DNA from: CALSMU01 sp965230225
GTDB lineage: Bacteria > Bacteroidota > Bacteroidia > Flavobacteriales_D > Parvicellaceae
NCBI GenBank assembly: GCA_965230225.1
Contig: CBDDKM010000003.1
Span: 558,001 to 622,000 of the forward strand
Reading direction: 5' to 3'
DNA: 64,000 nucleotides
The notes below the pieces were generated by a model. It did no database searches. It was not told the DNA's origin and saw only the letters and a program-made list of their open reading frames with translations. Positions 61,791-64,000 of the stretch are shown in pieces (the stretch's first letter is position 1; every line of letters begins with the position of its first letter). A program made the translations under genes and the position numbers.

Positions 61791-62922
61791 AACGGAAAAA
61801 TATCAAGGCAGAGCTAAAAAAGCGAAGAAGAAAGAGGAGTCCGGCTTGATGGAATTTCTGAATAAGGATATTCCGCTGGGTAAGAAGCGCTTTAACGATA
61901 AGCGAAAAGCTCAGTTCTACAATGATTTATATACTTTGTTAGATGCCGGCTTGAATTTAAATGCTGCATTGCAACTATTGGATGAGGAGAATCGCGAGAA
62001 GGAAAAAGACAATGTGTACGCACAGTTAAGAAAGGAAATCCTTGTGGGAAAATCCCTTTCCATGTCCATGAAGGAAGCCGGTAAGTTTACCAATTACGAA
62101 TACCAAAGTGTAAAAATTGGAGAAGAAACTGGTCAGTTAGCTCAGTTAATGGGAGAGTTGAAAAATCACTTTGATCGGAAGATTAAACTGCGACAACAAT
62201 TTGTAGGGCTAGTAACTTACCCAATCATTGTAATTGTTATCGCATTGGGGGTAATGACCTTCTTACTGAACTATGTGGTGCCCATGTTTATTGGTTTTTT
62301 GACTCAGGTGGGTGCGGAGTTACCGGCAGTAACTCAGTTTGTGCTAGACATGTCAGAAGTATTTGCCGCATGGTACAAGCCTGTTTTTGGAGTGCTATTG
62401 GTGGTGGTATTGTTCTTTTATTTTCAACGAGAAACAGAGTGGTTCAGAAAGTCTTCCGGTAATATTGTACTAAGATTGCCTCTGGTGGGTAAAATGATGA
62501 ATAGGGTGTACATGAGTCGATTCTGCCAGTCGATGTCTCTACTTATGAATGCAAAAGTACCTCTGGTGGATGCATTAGAAATGACTGGTAAAATGGTAGA
62601 TTTTTATCCCATCGAAAAGAGTTTGGAAAGAGTAGGGAAGGAAATTTTAAAGGGAAAAACATTCCACGAAAGCATGCGAAACGAAAAGGTTTTTGACCAA
62701 AGAATGGTTTCCATGATTAGAGTAGGAGAGGAAGTAAATAAACTGGATGATGTGTTCGCAAAATTGACCGAACAATACTCCGATTCAGTAGAAAATCAGT
62801 CGAAAGTATTAAAGAGTATTGTGGAGCCTGTATTGATTATGGTAGTAGGTGGTGTGGTAGCGTTAGTTGCAATGGCCATGATTTTACCTATCTTTAAGAT
62901 GAGTTCCACCATGGAGTTTTAA
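61780..62922 (+). CDS. gspF: GspF/PilC-family inner-membrane platform protein
   Basis: The 380-residue polytopic protein has two repeated helical cytoplasmic domains. One is FYNDLYTLLDAGLNLNAALQLL, about 42-63; the other is FCQSMSLLMNAKVPLVDALEMTG, about 248-270. Three transmembrane helices lie at about 143-165, 190-215 and 350-370. The ending MAMILPIFKMSS is typical. The GTG start at 61780 overlaps the upstream gene by 11 bp. It completes the core set ATPase-platform-secretin-pseudopilins. Confidence 0.93.
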   Translation: MSSRTEKYQGRAKKAKKKEESGLMEFLNKDIPLGKKRFNDKRKAQFYNDLYTLLDAGLNLNAALQLLDEENREKEKDNVYAQLRKEILVGKSLSMSMKEAGKFTNYEYQSVKIGEETGQLAQLMGELKNHFDRKIKLRQQFVGLVTYPIIVIVIALGVMTFLLNYVVPMFIGFLTQVGAELPAVTQFVLDMSEVFAAWYKPVFGVLLVVVLFFYFQRETEWFRKSSGNIVLRLPLVGKMMNRVYMSRFCQSMSLLMNAKVPLVDALEMTGKMVDFYPIEKSLERVGKEILKGKTFHESMRNEKVFDQRMVSMIRVGEEVNKLDDVFAKLTEQYSDSVENQSKVLKSIVEPVLIMVVGGVVALVAMAMILPIFKMSSTMEF

Positions 62923-62925
62923 ATT

Positions 62926-63375
62926 ATGAAGTATCTATTACCACTTTTTTTAGGGTTGTTGTTGTTTAGTTCTTGTGCCAAAAGAAGGGCCGAACAAGCA
63001 GAAAAAGACAAGCAAATTATTCTACAATACATAGAAGATCACAACCTGGATGCTACTGCCTCTGGTACAGGATTATATTACGTTATAGATACCTTGGGAA
63101 CTGGGGTTCACCCACATTCTTCTTCAACCGTAACAGTTGCTTATACTGGATATTTATCAGATGGAACGGTGTTTGACGAAAGCGATGCATCAGGAGCAAC
63201 ATTTTCGTTGTTGAATGTAATTGAAGGATGGGCACAGGGAATACCTTATTTCAAAGAAGGTGGTTCGGGGATGTTGTTAATTCCTTCCGAACTGGGGTAT
63301 GGAAGAAGTTCCAGACCTGGAATTCCAGAAAACAGTGTGCTGATCTTTGAGGTGAGGTTAATTGATGTACTGTAG
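62926..63375 (+). CDS. FKBP-type peptidyl-prolyl isomerase lipoprotein
   Basis: The 149-residue product has a lipoprotein signal (lipobox FSSC, Cys at 17), a helical linker and an FKBP domain (about 50-149). The domain has VTVAYTGYLSDGTVFDES, VIEGWAQGIPYFKEGGSGMLLIPSELGYG and a VLIFEVRLIDVL end, keeping the main rotamase pocket residues (Tyr, Asp, Trp, Tyr). It assists folding of exported proteins. It follows gspF by 3 bp and is convergent with the next gene, with one base between stops. GldI is an FKBP lipoprotein of gliding bacteria, but assignment to it is not supported here. Confidence 0.9.
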   Translation: MKYLLPLFLGLLLFSSCAKRRAEQAEKDKQIILQYIEDHNLDATASGTGLYYVIDTLGTGVHPHSSSTVTVAYTGYLSDGTVFDESDASGATFSLLNVIEGWAQGIPYFKEGGSGMLLIPSELGYGRSSRPGIPENSVLIFEVRLIDVL

Positions 63376-63780
63376 CTACTTAGCTAATTCGTAAAAGAAC
63401 TGCTCTTTTACAATCTTTCCATCTTTAACCTGATACAGGCAAATCTCTTCCAACTGCATCCTACCTACGTTCATTCCAAATGTAACATCGGTTTTCATGC
63501 TGCAGCTAAAGTAATCTCCAGCTATAACCGGATCAGAAATTTCCTGACTATGAATTTCATCAACACTTTCATAAAAGTGCTGTGATTTTCCAATTACAGC
63601 CTCTTTTCCTATAAGTTTTTCCAGAGTATGACCGGGTGGTTCGATGCTGATGATGTCATCAGAGTATAATTCGTTGATGGCTTTTTCGTGCTGTTGGTTT
63701 CTACAAAGATTAACCAACTTTTGTGCAACTTCTTCTGTAGTCATAACTACCAATTGATTCTGGGGTAAAGATACATTCAT
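63376..63780 (-). CDS. SnoaL/NTF2-fold protein, unknown function
   Basis: The 134-residue product has the SnoaL-like NTF2 fold pattern: VAQKLVNLCRNQQHEKAINELYSDDIISIEPP, HTLEKLIGKEAVIGKSQHFYES, and strands ending KIVKEQFFYEL. Proteins of this type are often described as nuclear transport factor 2-like or ketosteroid-isomerase-like; the substrate is unknown. The start may be the internal ATG at 63744 (MTTEEVAQK), which fits the family length better. Confidence 0.78.
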   Translation of the reverse strand: MNVSLPQNQLVVMTTEEVAQKLVNLCRNQQHEKAINELYSDDIISIEPPGHTLEKLIGKEAVIGKSQHFYESVDEIHSQEISDPVIAGDYFSCSMKTDVTFGMNVGRMQLEEICLYQVKDGKIVKEQFFYELAK

Positions 63781-63938
63781 ACCTCTAATTTCTAACGAAA
63801 AATAGACAAAAACATTTCAAATAGTTTAATAAAGTGTTAAGTCTTCAAAAAACTTTCCCGATAAGAATGAAAAAAGTGTTTATTTCGCATTATAAAGTAA
63901 GAGCTTTATATAAATAGGCTAGATTGCGAAACTGAAGA

Positions 63939-64000
63939 ATGAAGAATAAGTACATCGATTTTATTAATCAGACATTTGACTTCCCTCAACCTGAATTTAA
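63939..64000 (+). CDS. Probable arginine decarboxylase, N-terminus only (3' truncated by window edge)
   Basis: Only the first 20 codons are visible: MKNKYIDFINQTFDFPQPEF. The segment YIDFINQTFDFPQPEF resembles, from memory, the N-terminus of Bacteroidota biosynthetic arginine decarboxylases (PLP fold type III). That would make the product an agmatine-forming enzyme of polyamine synthesis. With so few residues the call is tentative. Confidence 0.5.
   Translation, partial: MKNKYIDFINQTFDFPQPEF

Noticed and set aside
62926..63375. GldI of the gliding motility machinery
   Set aside because: It is an FKBP-type lipoprotein like GldI, but the family is large and no other gld gene is near.

Overview
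The window is a chromosomal segment of an AT-rich Gram-negative bacterium, most likely a member of the Bacteroidota and probably of class Flavobacteriia. This rests on the TTG/TTTG...TAnnTTT(G/A) promoter type, an OmpA/TPR/PD40 protein of the T9SS-associated kind, a DUF5916 protein, DUF3857/DUF3858 and YwqK-type proteins, and many lipoproteins without strong Shine-Dalgarno sites. I saw no rRNA, tRNA, CRISPR array, insertion sequence or phage gene. Both ends cut genes: a transglutaminase-like DUF3857/3858 protein on the left and a probable arginine decarboxylase on the right.

Layout. (1) 1-8.4 kb: housekeeping and envelope genes (VOC protein, aroC, dicarboxylate/amino-acid symporter, OmpA-PD40 protein, DUF5916 protein). 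(2) 8.4-12.9 kb, minus strand: a tight four-gene operon of lipoprotein, outer-membrane barrel, radical SAM protein and class V aminotransferase. (3) 13.2-20.7 kb: chemotaxis operon 1, parA-mcp(PAS-PAS)-cheW-cheY-cheB-cheA-cheR. (4) 20.9-30.4 kb: a translationally coupled signalling operon of two giant multi-PAS HisKA_2 kinases, a REC-PAS-HisKA_3 kinase and a NarL/LuxR-type response regulator. (5) 30.6-40.4 kb: chemotaxis operon 2, parA-STAS-cheY-cheA-cheW-mcp(NIT)-cheR-pseudokinase-cheD-cheB-cheY. (6) 40.5-48.4 kb: CheC-like phosphatase, REC-PP2C phosphatase, SiaB-like kinase, two SiaC (DUF1987) paralogues, a TerB-like/ABCG transporter and two exported proteins. (7) 48.6-51.2 kb: rlmG, a secreted protein and a lipoprotein, closed by a clear terminator. 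(8) 51.4-63.4 kb: a complete type II secretion/type IV pilus-like operon (pseudopilins, prepilin peptidase, GspE, GspD, GspL-, GspM- and GspC-like proteins, GspF) with unusual extra parts (Fn3-type lipoprotein, YwqK protein, pilin-like protein with a beta-solenoid body), followed by an FKBP lipoprotein.

The most striking observation is regulatory. Each of the four signalling operons in 13-48 kb is preceded by the same 16-bp inverted repeat, TAGGTR-N4-YACCTA (13131, 20739, 30436, 40372). In three cases the repeat starts 84 or 85 bp upstream of a TAMTTTTA -7 element that has a TTG exactly 20 bp before it. Both parA promoters also carry an FNR/CRP-like palindrome (TGAYCTAGRTCA). This suggests one regulon controlling both chemotaxis systems, the kinase cascade and the Sia partner-switch/ABC module. 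The LuxR-type regulator encoded inside the cluster is an obvious but unproven candidate for binding it.

Functional picture (inference). No flagellar genes are present, so the two ParA-positioned chemosensory arrays (one soluble and PAS-based, one membrane-bound with a nitrate/nitrite-type NIT domain) probably control something else. The REC domain of the PP2C phosphatase is a close copy of the REC domain of the third kinase. This hints that the kinase cascade talks to the Sia-type phosphatase/kinase/SiaC switch, whose neighbour is an ABCG exporter.
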